A stretch of DNA of 64,000 nucleotides from Methylobacterium sp. J-077 (GCF_022829365.1 NZ_JAKSYJ010000102.1:1-64000); one strand, 5' to 3'; positions 38,466 through 47,435 are shown, numbered from the stretch's first letter. Program-made: numbers and translations. The notes: a model not told the origin generated them from the letters alone.

Positions 38466-38927
38466 ATGCGCCCGATCCTTCACAGCCTGGCCCTCGGGCT
38501 GGCCCTCCTCTCCGTGGCGCAGCCGGCCCTGGCCCGCTCGGCCCGGGAGGATATCGAGCCCGCCGAGGAGCGGATCTTCCCGTTCGACGCGCAGATCCCC
38601 GGCTGCCAGGACCCGAGCGTCCTGGAGCGGGTCTCGACCAACTTCGCCGAGAAGGAGGCGAAGTACTGGAATTCGTCGATGACGATCCGGTCCTTCGACA
38701 CGATCGAGCGCACCGCCTGGCGGCCCTGGGGGCTCGACACCTATCCGCGCCGGTTCTGCTCGGCCACCGTGACCACGTCGGACGGGGTGCGCCGCAAGGT
38801 CGATTACTCGGTGCGCGAGAGCCTCGGCATCATCGGGGCGACCTGGGGGGTCGAGTTCTGCGTCCACGGCCTCGACCGCGACCTGTCCTACGCCTACGCC
38901 ACCGCCTGCCGGATGGCGCGCCCCTGA
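38466..38927 (+). CDS. Secreted protein of unknown function beside RNase T2
   Basis: 153 residues from the ATG at 38466, chosen because the signal peptide begins there; an in-frame ATG at 38433 would add 11 polar residues. The signal ends near A-L-A-R-S. The mature protein has four cysteines (I-P-G-C-Q-D, R-F-C-S-A, E-F-C-V-H-G and T-A-C-R), suggesting two periplasmic disulfides. The RNase T2 gene starts 2 bp downstream, so the two are surely co-expressed. No family recognised. Confidence 0.68.
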   Translation: MRPILHSLALGLALLSVAQPALARSAREDIEPAEERIFPFDAQIPGCQDPSVLERVSTNFAEKEAKYWNSSMTIRSFDTIERTAWRPWGLDTYPRRFCSATVTTSDGVRRKVDYSVRESLGIIGATWGVEFCVHGLDRDLSYAYATACRMARP

Positions 38928-38929
38928 CC

Positions 38930-39592
38930 ATGCGCGTCCGCGCCGCCTGCCTCGCCGGCCTGCTGCTCGCAGGGCCGGCCGCCGCCCAGGATGTCGGCGG
39001 CTTCAGCCGCCGCGGAGAGCCGGGCGCGTTCGATTTCTACGTGCTGTCCCTGTCGTGGTCGCCGACCTATTGCGCCGGAATCGGCGAGCGCCGGAACGAC
39101 GTGCAATGCACCCCCGGCCGGGGCCTCGGCTTCGTGGTGCACGGGCTCTGGCCGCAATATGCCCGCGGCTACCCGCAGAACTGCTCCGCGGTGGAGCGCG
39201 CGCCGACCCGGCAGGCGCTGGAGGTAGCCGGGCAGGTCTATCCGAGCGAGGGGCTCGCCCGGCACGAGTGGCGCGCACACGGCACCTGTTCCGGTCTCGA
39301 TCCCACCAGTTACTTCCAGGCCGCCCGCGACGCGCGGCTGGCCGTGACGATCCCCGATGGCCTGAAGGGCGGCGGCGCCCTGCAGAGCCTGGCGCCGATC
39401 GAGATCGCCCGGCAATTCGTCGCCGCCAACCGCGGCCTGCGCCCCGACATGATGGCGGTGACCTGCACCCGCGGGCAGCTCCAGGAGGTGCGGATCTGCT
39501 TCTCCAAGGACCTGCGCGGCTTCACCCCCTGCCCCGAGGTCGCCCGCGGCAATTGCCGCGCGCCCGAGGTGACGCTGGACGCCGCCCGCTGA
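38930..39592 (+). CDS. Secreted ribonuclease T2 family protein
   Basis: 220 residues with a signal peptide (ending A-A-A-Q-D). Both T2 active-site blocks are intact: CAS1 F-V-V-H-G-L-W-P-Q-Y and CAS2 H-E-W-R-A-H-G-T-C-S. Eight or so cysteines fit the disulfide-rich family. T2 enzymes cleave single-stranded RNA with little base preference in the periplasm or outside the cell, for example for nucleotide scavenging. It follows the 153-residue secreted protein by 2 bp. Confidence 0.92.
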   Translation: MRVRAACLAGLLLAGPAAAQDVGGFSRRGEPGAFDFYVLSLSWSPTYCAGIGERRNDVQCTPGRGLGFVVHGLWPQYARGYPQNCSAVERAPTRQALEVAGQVYPSEGLARHEWRAHGTCSGLDPTSYFQAARDARLAVTIPDGLKGGGALQSLAPIEIARQFVAANRGLRPDMMAVTCTRGQLQEVRICFSKDLRGFTPCPEVARGNCRAPEVTLDAAR

Positions 39593-39658
39593 TTTATTTG
39601 GCCGGTTTGGCGGTTTGAGGCTGGACCCGGATCGCGCGATCCGCTTCAGGGCCCAGCC

Positions 39659-40507
39659 ATGAACTATCGGCACGCCTTCCACGCCGGCAACCACGCCGAC
39701 GTGCTCAAGCACCTTGTCCTGGCGCGGGTGCTCGCGCATCTCCGCCTCAAGGACAAGCCGTTCCGGGCGCTCGACGCCTTCGCGGGCCTCGGCGTCTACG
39801 ACCTCACGGCCGACGAGGCGTCCCGCACCGGCGAGTGGCGGGAGGGCTGGGGCCGGATGGCCGAAGCCTTCGCGCCCGAGGTCGAGGCGCTGCTCGCGCC
39901 CTACCGGGAAACCGTGGCGGCGGTGCAGGCCCGCTACGGCGCCACCGCCTATCCCGGCTCCCCGGCGGTGATCCGCGAGGCGCTGCGGCCCGGCGACAAG
40001 GGCGTGTTCGTGGAACTCCACCCGGCGGATGCCGAGACCCTGCGGGACCGCTACGCGCGCGACCCACGCACCAAGGTCCTGAGCCTCGACGGCTGGACCG
40101 CCGTCAACGCCCAGATCCCGCCCCCGGAGCGCCGCGGCCTCGTGCTGATCGACCCACCCTACGAGGTGCCGGGCGAGGTCGAGCGGCTCGGGAGCCATCT
40201 CGCCCGCGCGGTGGCGAAATGGCCGACCGGCCTGTTCCTAGCCTGGTACCCGATCAAGGACGCGGCCGCGATCGACCGTATGGCCCGCGATCTCGACGCC
40301 GCCCTGACCCGTCCGGCCCTGCGCCTCGACCTGCTGATCGATCGGCCGGACGATCCGACCCGGCTGTGTGGAAGCGGGTTGATCGTGGTCAATCCGCCCT
40401 GGCGCCTGGCCGAGGAGGCGCGGCTATTCTTACCGGCCCTAGCTCAACGGCTGGCTCGCGCGGCGTTCGGCGGGTTTCGCTGCGATCCGCTCGGCCCGGA
40501 CGACTGA
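39659..40507 (+). CDS. rlmJ: 23S rRNA (adenine(2030)-N6)-methyltransferase RlmJ
   Basis: 282 residues. It starts M-N-Y-R-H-A-F-H-A-G-N-H-A-D-V-L-K-H, the RlmJ hallmark. The SAM-binding motif lies at L-D-A-F-A-G-L-G-V-Y-D-L and the catalytic motif D-P-P-Y near residue 163. RlmJ methylates A2030 of 23S rRNA. The protein has the usual family length and appears monocistronic. Confidence 0.94.
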   Translation: MNYRHAFHAGNHADVLKHLVLARVLAHLRLKDKPFRALDAFAGLGVYDLTADEASRTGEWREGWGRMAEAFAPEVEALLAPYRETVAAVQARYGATAYPGSPAVIREALRPGDKGVFVELHPADAETLRDRYARDPRTKVLSLDGWTAVNAQIPPPERRGLVLIDPPYEVPGEVERLGSHLARAVAKWPTGLFLAWYPIKDAAAIDRMARDLDAALTRPALRLDLLIDRPDDPTRLCGSGLIVVNPPWRLAEEARLFLPALAQRLARAAFGGFRCDPLGPDD

Positions 40508-40730
40508 TTCGGCACTATTGATTCGGATCAACGGGACCGGAACAGGTCTTTAAGAGATTTGACATAGGGCGGCCAACTCTGTTGTGGCGATAAAGCCACA
40601 TTTCTCTGCAGACCCGCGCCGCGAGCCCAGGAATGACCAAAAACTAGGCAAGTGCCATTAGTTTGCTTTTGTATCATCCACGGGTCGGTGTCAGCTTGGC
40701 CGGGAACCAATTCGAACGAGCTGCGACACC

Positions 40731-42008
40731 ATGCTGAAGCGATCCACCCTGGCCGGCCTGGCCACCGTGCTGCTCTCCTCGACCAGCATCCTCGCGGCCG
40801 ATCTCGCGGCCCCGGCGCCGGTTCCCGTCGCGCCTCCGGCGGAGCCCTGCAAGGCGACGCTGCTGGGCCCGACCTACAGCGGCACGATCAAGGCCAACCC
40901 GAACCCGACCTGCTTCTCGGCCGGCCCGCTGGGCGACCTCTATGTCGGCGGTGCCGTCACCGGCTACGGCTATACCCAGAGCAACCCGTTCGCGTCGTTC
41001 TCGACGCCGGCCGCCCCCAATGACCGGGATCGCTCCGCGCGGTTCGATTTCTCGAACATCCAGGGCATCATCCAGAAGCCCGAGGGCGCGTTCCAGTTCT
41101 ACATCCAGGCCGGCGGCTACTCGATCCCGCAGCTCGGCTTCCCGACCCTCGGGACGTTCACCCAGACCGATCTGCTGTTCGGCCCGGTCCCGGTCGCCTT
41201 CGGCAAGATCCAGATCAACGATGAATGGTCGGTCCAGGGCGGACGGATGTTCACCCTGATCGGCACCGAACTGCTGTTCACCTACCAGAACCTGAACATC
41301 AACCGCGGCCTCCTGTTCGTGCAGGAGAACTTCATCAACCAGGGCGTGCAGGTCAATTACAGCAGCGGCCCGCTCTCGGTCTCGCTCGCCGGCACCGACG
41401 GCTTCTTCTCCAACGAGATCACTTGGTTCACCGGCAACGTCGCCTACAAGCTCGACGACTTCAACACGATCGGCGTCAACGGCGGCCTCAACGTCGGGCG
41501 CACCAACGTCCTCGACCGCAGCGCCCGCTACCAGTTCGCCACGCCGAACGCGCAGCAGAACAGCGGCATCTTCAACATCAACTACACCTACGCGAACGGT
41601 CCGTGGATCGTGTCGCCGTACTTCCAGTTCACCAACGTCGAGCGTGACGTCCGCCTCGGGATCAACAACACCGCGTCGACCTACGGCGGCGCCCTGCTGG
41701 CGGCTTATTCCTTCACCGACAACTTCTCGCTGGCCGGCCGCGTCGAATACACCGAGCAGACCGGCGTGCGGGGCTCCGGCGGAACGAACCTGCTCGGCTT
41801 CGGGGCCGGCAGCAACGCCTTCTCGGTCACCGTCACGCCGACCTTCACGTTCGACCGCTACTTCTTCCGGGTCGAGTACGCCCATGTCGAGCTTGGCGGC
41901 ATTACCCGCGGGAACATCGCCGAGGGCACGCTGGGCACCGGCTTCGGCCGCACCGGCAACCGCACCTCGCAGGATCGCTACATGGTCGAGACCGGCATCA
42001 CCTTCTGA
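40731..42008 (+). CDS. Porin, outer membrane beta-barrel (BBP2-like)
   Basis: 425 residues with a signal peptide ending I-L-A-A-D, then a short Ala/Pro linker and alternating aromatic beta strands to a C-terminal Phe (G-I-T-F), as needed for BAM recognition. Strand motifs such as F-Q-F-Y-I-Q-A-G-G-Y and T-F-D-R-Y-F-F-R-V-E-Y are typical of abundant Methylobacterium porins. A strong terminator follows and the codon choice is very clean, consistent with high expression. The upstream 220 bp is relatively AT-rich and likely holds its promoter. Confidence 0.85.
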   Translation: MLKRSTLAGLATVLLSSTSILAADLAAPAPVPVAPPAEPCKATLLGPTYSGTIKANPNPTCFSAGPLGDLYVGGAVTGYGYTQSNPFASFSTPAAPNDRDRSARFDFSNIQGIIQKPEGAFQFYIQAGGYSIPQLGFPTLGTFTQTDLLFGPVPVAFGKIQINDEWSVQGGRMFTLIGTELLFTYQNLNINRGLLFVQENFINQGVQVNYSSGPLSVSLAGTDGFFSNEITWFTGNVAYKLDDFNTIGVNGGLNVGRTNVLDRSARYQFATPNAQQNSGIFNINYTYANGPWIVSPYFQFTNVERDVRLGINNTASTYGGALLAAYSFTDNFSLAGRVEYTEQTGVRGSGGTNLLGFGAGSNAFSVTVTPTFTFDRYFFRVEYAHVELGGITRGNIAEGTLGTGFGRTGNRTSQDRYMVETGITF

Positions 42009-42047
42009 TCCGATTCCCATACCGGCCTTCGGGCCGGACCTTCTGAC

Positions 42048-42077
42048 AACCCCCGGGCACGCGCCCGGGGGTTTTTT
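42048..42077 (+). terminator. Rho-independent terminator of the porin gene
   Basis: An 11-bp stem beginning AACCCCCGGGC, with a 4-base loop, is followed by TTTTTT. It lies 39 bp after the porin stop and is the clearest intrinsic terminator in the window. Confidence 0.9.
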
Positions 42078-42302
42078 CTTGCGCGGAGAAAAATATGACA
42101 TCGTCGCAAAAAACTTGGCGTTCATTGAATTGGTCTATGAATTCAAGCATAAAATTTTTCCAATTCCGTCTATTTAGTGATATATACTTGTAATTACAAA
42201 CAATTCGAATGTGTCATGAGACGCGCGGTACTTGCGGTGGTTGCGTCGCATCACGTATCGTCTTTCGCCTGTCGTTCGAGGACAGGTTGAGGGCCTCTGG
42301 AA

Positions 42303-42629
42303 ATGCCGGTGATCAAGGTTTTGTCGGATACGTTGCGGAGTGTCGCCGCGCCCGGCATGTCGCCGAAGGCGTTGCGCGCCGCCGTCCGGGAGAAGCATCC
42401 CGACGCGTCCAAGAAGGATATCGTGCGGGCAGCCTTTTATGCCTTGATCGAGGAGCCATCGCAGGATCTGGCCTGCCTCGCCGAATTGCACGGCTTCGCC
42501 CTCGTCGAGCGCATGTCCGAGGACGAGCGGACCATCAAGGTGGACGGCCACAAGAAGAAGCGCCGGGCCGCCAAGGCTACCGTGACGGACGGGGCTGCCG
42601 CAGGCGCAGTGGCCGAAGCTGTGAGCTGA
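42303..42629 (+). CDS. Small hypothetical protein, basic C-terminus
   Basis: 108 residues without signal or membrane helix. The first 65 residues look like a compact helical domain (S-P-K-A-L-R-A-A-V-R-E-K-H-P-D-A-S-K-K-D-I-V-R-A-A-F-Y-A-L), then a lysine-rich segment (G-H-K-K-K-R-R-A-A-K) and an alanine-rich tail. It could bind nucleic acid, but no family is recognised. The upstream 130 bp is AT-rich, unlike its neighbours. Confidence 0.62.
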   Translation: MPVIKVLSDTLRSVAAPGMSPKALRAAVREKHPDASKKDIVRAAFYALIEEPSQDLACLAELHGFALVERMSEDERTIKVDGHKKKRRAAKATVTDGAAAGAVAEAVS

Positions 42630-42677
42630 ACGCGGCTGCGGCCGTCCCGCGTCGCGGGGAATCGCGATTGATACCGC

Positions 42678-43304
42678 TCAGCCCCGCTGGAGCAGGCGTC
42701 GGCCGGGGCGGTGACCCTCCTCCCCGGTGTCGCGGAATCCGAGCTTCTGCAGGAGGCCCCAGGAGGCGACGTTGCCGGGGCGGCATTCCGCCACGATGAT
42801 GCGTGCCGGGAAGCGGCGTGCGAGAAGCGCGACGATCGCCGAGACCGCCTCGAAGGCGAAGCCGCGCCCGCGCGCCGCGCCTCCGACCCAGTACCCGATC
42901 TCGATCGCGCCGGGACCGCGCAGATGCGTCCCGACGACGCCGACGAGGTCGGACCCGGACACGGCCGGCAGCGGCTCCGCATCGGCGTCCTGCGCGCCGA
43001 TGCCGCGCATCCAGGCTCCCAGGAAGCGATCCTGGCCGCGCGCACCGCTCCGGATCAGGTCCTCGGCATCGCGCACCGTGAAGGGCGTCGGCAGGAAATC
43101 GACCGCCGCGGTGATCGCCGGATCGTCGGTGAGCCGGCGCAGATCCTGGGCATCCTCGGGCCGCAGGGCCGCGATCGACAGGCGGGCGGTCTCGAGACGG
43201 GGCAGGTCGGCGAGGCTGTCGTGGGTGGCGCGGATGGTAAACATCGCTTCGATGTGGGGTGGCGGCCGGGTCGGAAAAGGCACGGTCAGGCCCCGGCGTT
43301 TCAT
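42678..43304 (-). CDS. GNAT family N-acetyltransferase (RimJ/RimL-like)
   Basis: 208 residues; homology starts at M-F-T-I-R-A-T-H-D (ATG at 43244), so the first 20 residues may not be translated. The pattern L-E-T-A-R-L-S-I-A-A-L-R-P-E-D-A, then I-G-Y-W-V-G-G-A-A-R-G-R-G-F-A-F-E-A (acetyl-CoA loop) and N-V-A-S-W-G-L-L-Q-K-L-G-F marks the RimJ-like acetyltransferase_3 type. It acetylates an unknown amine, possibly a protein N-terminus or small molecule. Confidence 0.85.
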   Translation of the reverse strand: MKRRGLTVPFPTRPPPHIEAMFTIRATHDSLADLPRLETARLSIAALRPEDAQDLRRLTDDPAITAAVDFLPTPFTVRDAEDLIRSGARGQDRFLGAWMRGIGAQDADAEPLPAVSGSDLVGVVGTHLRGPGAIEIGYWVGGAARGRGFAFEAVSAIVALLARRFPARIIVAECRPGNVASWGLLQKLGFRDTGEEGHRPGRRLLQRG

Positions 43305-43434
43305 GCCGCAGAGGCCCCGACGCCCGGTCGAACAGAGCGCGGCGCGGTTACCGATAGGCCAGACGGGAACGGTTGCTTAACCTGAATCCGTCTTCATTGG
43401 GGCATCAAGTTGCGTCAGGCAAACGGGTGCGTCG

Positions 43435-44883
43435 ATGCGGGTGCGCGGTACGGGTCGAGGGTTACGGACGCTGTCGCGCGTCGCCCTCATCGGCATCATC
43501 GGCGGCGGTGCCGCCGCCTGTTCCTCGGACGCATCGCGCCTGAGCAACCCATTCTCCAACCCGTTCTCGTCGGAGCCCGCCGCCACCGGCAGCCTGCCGG
43601 AGGGCGGCCTGAAGCCCGCTCCGGCGATCCGCACCGGCCGGATCCAGTCCGAGGCCTTGGGCGCCCCAGGTGCCGCCTCGCGCCCGGCTGCCACGGCAAT
43701 CCCGGCCCCGACCCAGGCGGCCGCGCCGGCCACCCGCGTCGCCTCGACCGGCGCCCCCGGCTGGAGCGCGCAGGGCGGCACCCAGATCACGGTGTCGAAG
43801 AACGACAGCCTGAACCAGATGTCGACGCGCTTCGGGGTGCCCGCCTCGGCGATCCTGTCGGCCAACGGCCTGTCCAACGCCAGCCAGATCACCCCCGGCC
43901 GGCAGATCGTGATTCCGGTCTACAACGCCTCCGGGATGAATCCGGCCGCGGCGCCGATGACCGCCCGCCCGGCCCGGGCCGCCGAGGAGAAGCGCGAGGA
44001 CGCGCGGCAGGTCGAGGCCAAGGTCACCTCGAAGCGCGAGGAGGCCAAGGAGACCGCCAAGCGCGAGGAGGCGTCCAAGCGTGCCGCCGCCGAGAAGGAG
44101 GCGGACCGCAAGGAGGCGCTCGCCCGGGACATGGCTGCCCGCAAGGCGGCCGACGAGAAGTCCCACAAGGAGGCGTCCCTGAAGGAGGCCGACAAGAAGC
44201 ATCACGTCCGCCCCGGGCAGGTCGCCAAGGCGGATGAGAAGAAGGCCGATCCGAAGGCGGACGCCAAGGCCAAGGCCGAGGCGAAGGCCCAGGAAGCCAG
44301 GATCGAAGCCAAGGCCGAGGCCAAGGCGGCCGCGAAGGCTGAGGCTACCCAGAAGCTCGCCGAGGCCAAGGCCGCCAAGGAGGCGGCCCAGAAGGCCGCC
44401 GCCGCCGAGAAGCCCGAGAAGGTCGCCGTCAAGGAGGCGCCGAAGCCGGTCGCCGCCGCCGCGCCGGCCAAGCCGGAACCCGCCGCCACCGGCTCGGTCG
44501 CCGACGCCACGCCGTCGGAGAGCTTTCGCTGGCCCGCCAAGGGCCGGGTGATCTCGGGCTACGGCACGTCGGGCAACGAGGGCATCAACATCGCGGTGCC
44601 GGAGGGCACGCCGGTCAAGGCCGCCGAGGAGGGCACTGTCGCCTATGCCGGCTCGGACGTGAAGGGCTACGGCAAGCTGGTGCTGGTTCGCCACGCCAAC
44701 GGCTTCGTCTCGGCCTACGCCCACAACGGCGAGATCGACGTGAAGCCCGGCGACAAGGTCAAGCGCGGCCAGACGATCGCCAAGTCCGGCGCCTCGGGCA
44801 ACGTGACCTCGCCGCAGCTGCACTTCGAGATCCGCAAGGGCGGCTCGCCCGTGGACCCGATGTCCCAACTCGCCAGCAACTGA
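43435..44883 (+). CDS. NlpD-like LysM/LytM lipoprotein, degenerate M23 domain
   Basis: 482 residues. A lipobox lies at G-G-A-A-A-C-S (Cys29), LysM at about 116-162, a long Glu/Ala/Lys-rich helical linker at about 180-345, and a LytM (M23) domain at about 365-478. The zinc ligands of active M23 peptidases are missing: H-x-G-x-D is N-E-G-I-N, and H-x-H is Q-L-H. This matches the NlpD/EnvC type that activates cell-division amidases rather than cutting peptidoglycan. A terminator hairpin follows. Confidence 0.87.
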   Translation: MRVRGTGRGLRTLSRVALIGIIGGGAAACSSDASRLSNPFSNPFSSEPAATGSLPEGGLKPAPAIRTGRIQSEALGAPGAASRPAATAIPAPTQAAAPATRVASTGAPGWSAQGGTQITVSKNDSLNQMSTRFGVPASAILSANGLSNASQITPGRQIVIPVYNASGMNPAAAPMTARPARAAEEKREDARQVEAKVTSKREEAKETAKREEASKRAAAEKEADRKEALARDMAARKAADEKSHKEASLKEADKKHHVRPGQVAKADEKKADPKADAKAKAEAKAQEARIEAKAEAKAAAKAEATQKLAEAKAAKEAAQKAAAAEKPEKVAVKEAPKPVAAAAPAKPEPAATGSVADATPSESFRWPAKGRVISGYGTSGNEGINIAVPEGTPVKAAEEGTVAYAGSDVKGYGKLVLVRHANGFVSAYAHNGEIDVKPGDKVKRGQTIAKSGASGNVTSPQLHFEIRKGGSPVDPMSQLASN

Positions 44884-44902
44884 GACGGCGCCTTCGATGC
44901 GG

Positions 44903-44940
44903 CGAGAACGGCGGTCCCGAGAGGGGCCGCCGTTCTCGTT
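44903..44940 (+). terminator. Terminator hairpin after the NlpD-like gene
   Basis: A perfect 12-bp stem (CGAGAACGGCGG with CCGCCGTTCTCG), extended by CCC/GGG pairing inside, begins 19 bp after the stop and ends in GTT. It may also serve the convergent YidB-like gene. Confidence 0.65.
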
Positions 44941-44979
44941 GGCGCGGGCTCATGTCACGCGATCAGGAGGCCCTTGCGA

Positions 44980-45321
44980 TCAGGCCTTGGGTTCCTGCAG
45001 CGTTCCGTCCGGGCTGTGGTGGTCGACCGCCTCCGGCAGGGCCTTGGCCAAAGTCGGGAACAGCTGGTCGACCGGGACGCCGAGCTTCTCCGCCATCTGG
45101 CGGACCTGCTCGTTGCCAAGGACCTTCTGGAGGTCGTCAGGGGTGATCGGCTGGTTCGGGCCCCGGCCCAGCCAGGAATTGACCTGGCTCTCGTAGCCGG
45201 AGCGGCGGAGCTGATCGAGCAGCGCGTTGAGGCCGCCCGGCAGGACTTGCTGGATGATGCCGGGCAGCGCCTTGAGCGCCATCTGCTCCAGCGAGCCGCC
45301 TAGGGTGTTGAACAGGCTCAT
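44980..45321 (-). CDS. YidB family protein (DUF937)
   Basis: 113 residues, cytosolic. The YidB pattern is clear: L-D-Q-L-R-R-S-G-Y-E-S-Q-V-N-S-W-L-G-x-G-x-N-Q-P-I and a C-terminal L-P-T-L-A-K-A-L-P-E-A-V-D-H-x-S-P-D-G. The function of YidB is unknown. A second, divergent family member is encoded at 45915-46307; the two share the V-x-S-W-I/L-G-x-G-x-N and P-x-A-V features. Confidence 0.85.
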   Translation of the reverse strand: MSLFNTLGGSLEQMALKALPGIIQQVLPGGLNALLDQLRRSGYESQVNSWLGRGPNQPITPDDLQKVLGNEQVRQMAEKLGVPVDQLFPTLAKALPEAVDHHSPDGTLQEPKA

Positions 45322-45644
45322 ACCGGTCCTCCTGTCGATCTAGGTGCGATGATGTCGAGGCCTGCCGCCTCCGGTGAAGAGTCCGAGCGCCCGAGCGATC
45401 CTTGCGTGCGCGCCCATTCGGACATCCGGATCCCGCTTCTCCGCATCCTGCCTCGAGCGGGTGCCCTCGAGGCTGCCGGTGTGTGACCCGCGTCTGCAAG
45501 CCGATCGGCATCGGATTGTAGGGCACCTTCGGCGAGGAAGACCATCCGGCGGTCGGCAGAGACGCGTGAACCGCAATTTAATCGACAGCGACCGGGTGAT
45601 GGCTCGCAATGCCGGGCCCGAGTTCGTTCCGCGGTCGCGCCATC
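45322..45644. other. Divergent intergenic region, no feature recognised
   Basis: 323 bp between the YidB-like gene and a small secreted-protein gene. Both strands contain open frames here, but they are Arg/Ser/Pro-rich and lack ribosome-binding sites. No hairpin or repeat stands out. It presumably holds the two divergent promoters. Confidence 0.4.
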
Positions 45645-45902
45645 ATGAAATCCCTGGCCCTGTTCCTGGTGCTCACCGCCTGGGCTGGCGACGCCGCGGC
45701 GATGGCTCAGACACCGCGTCCGATGCCGGGCGGCCACGGGCTGACCGATGCCGTCTTCATCCGGCCGCTCTACGGCGTGTACCGGCATTGCGGCGGCGCC
45801 TGCCTCAAGAGTGGTTCGCTGAACTGGTTCTGCTTCGCGAAGCAGGACTGCTACCTGAGCTGCGCGACGGCGCCGCCCGCGATGAAATGCGCCACGCCGT
45901 AG
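45645..45902 (+). CDS. Small secreted cysteine-rich protein
   Basis: 85 residues from the ATG at 45645, where a signal peptide begins (cut near A-M-A-Q). The mature peptide has six cysteines (H-C-G-G-A-C, W-F-C, D-C-Y-L-S-C, M-K-C), so up to three disulfides. No family recognised. It lies between two YidB-like genes. It could be an envelope or extracellular peptide; function unknown. Confidence 0.6.
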   Translation: MKSLALFLVLTAWAGDAAAMAQTPRPMPGGHGLTDAVFIRPLYGVYRHCGGACLKSGSLNWFCFAKQDCYLSCATAPPAMKCATP

Positions 45903-45914
45903 GGCGCGCGCAGG

Positions 45915-46307
45915 TCAGCGAACCTGCGTGCTGAAGTTGGGCTGCGGCTTCAGCCGACCGTTCTCGCTCTGGCCCGCGACGGCGGCAGGCAGGAACTCCG
46001 CCAGCGCGATCGGCACGCGCCCGGCCGGCAGGTTCAGGTCGTAGGCGAGCCGCTCGGTGACCGCCTCCGGCAGGCATTGCGCGATGGCGGCGGCCGGGAC
46101 GGGGCGGTTCTCGCCCGACCCGATCCAGGACTCGACGGCGTCGCCGTGGCCGGCCTCGCGCAGCCGGTCCAGGAAGGCGACCAGGCCGCCCGGGTAGAAC
46201 TTGGCCAGCGCCAGGGCGAGCTTGCCGCTGCCGGTGCTCACGACCGCCCGGTCGGCCGCCGCGACCACGTCGCCGATCAGGGTCTTCACGCCGTCGAGCA
46301 GGCCCAT
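45915..46307 (-). CDS. YidB family protein, second copy
   Basis: 130 residues. L-D-G-V-K-T-L-I-G-D-V-V opens the protein, then F-L-D-R-L-R-E-A-G-H-G-D-A-V-E-S-W-I-G-S-G-E-N-R-P-V and a C-terminal L-A-E-F-L-P-A-A-V. This is the DUF937/YidB pattern with a different N-terminus from the copy at 45.0 kb. It is convergent with the small Cys-rich protein and divergent from the alpha/beta-hydrolase. Function unknown. Confidence 0.78.
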   Translation of the reverse strand: MGLLDGVKTLIGDVVAAADRAVVSTGSGKLALALAKFYPGGLVAFLDRLREAGHGDAVESWIGSGENRPVPAAAIAQCLPEAVTERLAYDLNLPAGRVPIALAEFLPAAVAGQSENGRLKPQPNFSTQVR

Positions 46308-46430
46308 CGTGTCGTATCTCCCGGTTCGATCACCGCGCCCAAGGTCGGGCGGATCGGGCTGCCGGCAAGAGCGGATGCGGCAATTGCGCGGGAATCGCGT
46401 AGATTGCCCTCAGCAGTCAGGGAGCGATCC

Positions 46431-47315
46431 GTGAAGCGCGTTCAGGCCGGTGTTCTCGATATCGCCTACCGGGAGGTCGGCCCCCCGGATGGGAAGCCGG
46501 CGGTGCTGCTTCACGGGTTTCCCTACGACGTCCATGCCTACGACGCGGTCGCCGAGCGCCTGGCCTCCGAGGGGGTGCGCTGCCTGATCCCGTACCTGCG
46601 GGGCTACGGGCCGACCCGGTTCCGCGACGCGGCCACCCCGCGCTCCGGCGAGCAGGCGGCGCTCGGAGCCGACCTCCTGGCCTTCCTGGACGCGCTGGGA
46701 ATCGAGCGGGCTTGGCTTGCCGGCTACGATTGGGGTGGCCGTGCGGCCTGCGTGGTGGCGGCCCTCTGGCCGGAGCGGGCGGCGGGGCTCGTGAGCTGCG
46801 GCGTGGGCTACAACATCCAGAATATCCCGGCCTCGGGCAAGCCGGCGGCGCCGGATGTCGAGCACAGGTTGTGGTACCAGTACTACCTCCACGGTGCGCG
46901 CGGCCGCGCGGGCTTGGCGGCCAACCGCGCGCAATTCTGCGCGTTGTTGTGGCGGCTGTGGTCGCCGACCTGGCTGTTTTCCGAAGAGATCTACGCCCGG
47001 ACCGCGCGATCCTTCGAAGAAAATCCGGATTTCGTCGACGTGGTGGTCCATTCCTACCGCCATCGCTTCGGCCTGGTCCCCGGCGATCCGGCCCTGGTCG
47101 CGATCGAGGCCAGGCTGGCGGCCCAGCCAAACATCTCCGTGCCCTCGGTGGTGCTGCTCGGGGCTGACGACGGGGTCGGGCCGCCGCCGGTGGAGGATAC
47201 CGATGCCCGACACTTCACCGGTCCCTACCGGTGCGCCATCGTCGCGGGGGTCGGCCACAATTTTCCCCAAGAGGCGCCGGACGCCTTCGCGGAGGCTTTG
47301 CTCGGCCTGCTGTGA
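46431..47315 (+). CDS. Alpha/beta-hydrolase, epoxide hydrolase-like
   Basis: 294 residues from a GTG at 46431 with GGAG 6 bases upstream; longer in-frame starts overlap the YidB gene and lack homology. Oxyanion strand L-L-H-G-F-P, nucleophile loop A-G-Y-D-W-G-G (Asp, as in epoxide hydrolases and haloalkane dehalogenases) and C-terminal V-G-H-N-F-P-Q-E with the catalytic His. The substrate is not predictable. Confidence 0.85.
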   Translation: MKRVQAGVLDIAYREVGPPDGKPAVLLHGFPYDVHAYDAVAERLASEGVRCLIPYLRGYGPTRFRDAATPRSGEQAALGADLLAFLDALGIERAWLAGYDWGGRAACVVAALWPERAAGLVSCGVGYNIQNIPASGKPAAPDVEHRLWYQYYLHGARGRAGLAANRAQFCALLWRLWSPTWLFSEEIYARTARSFEENPDFVDVVVHSYRHRFGLVPGDPALVAIEARLAAQPNISVPSVVLLGADDGVGPPPVEDTDARHFTGPYRCAIVAGVGHNFPQEAPDAFAEALLGLL

Positions 47316-47435
47316 GGGCCGGAGCGCGGGGCGTTGCTTTCGGGAAGCCCGTGGCTATAGTCCGCGCGCTTTCAGACAGGTCTGCACACGCCGCAATCGG
47401 CGGCAGGCCTGCGTGCCCATCGCAGGAGACGCTCG

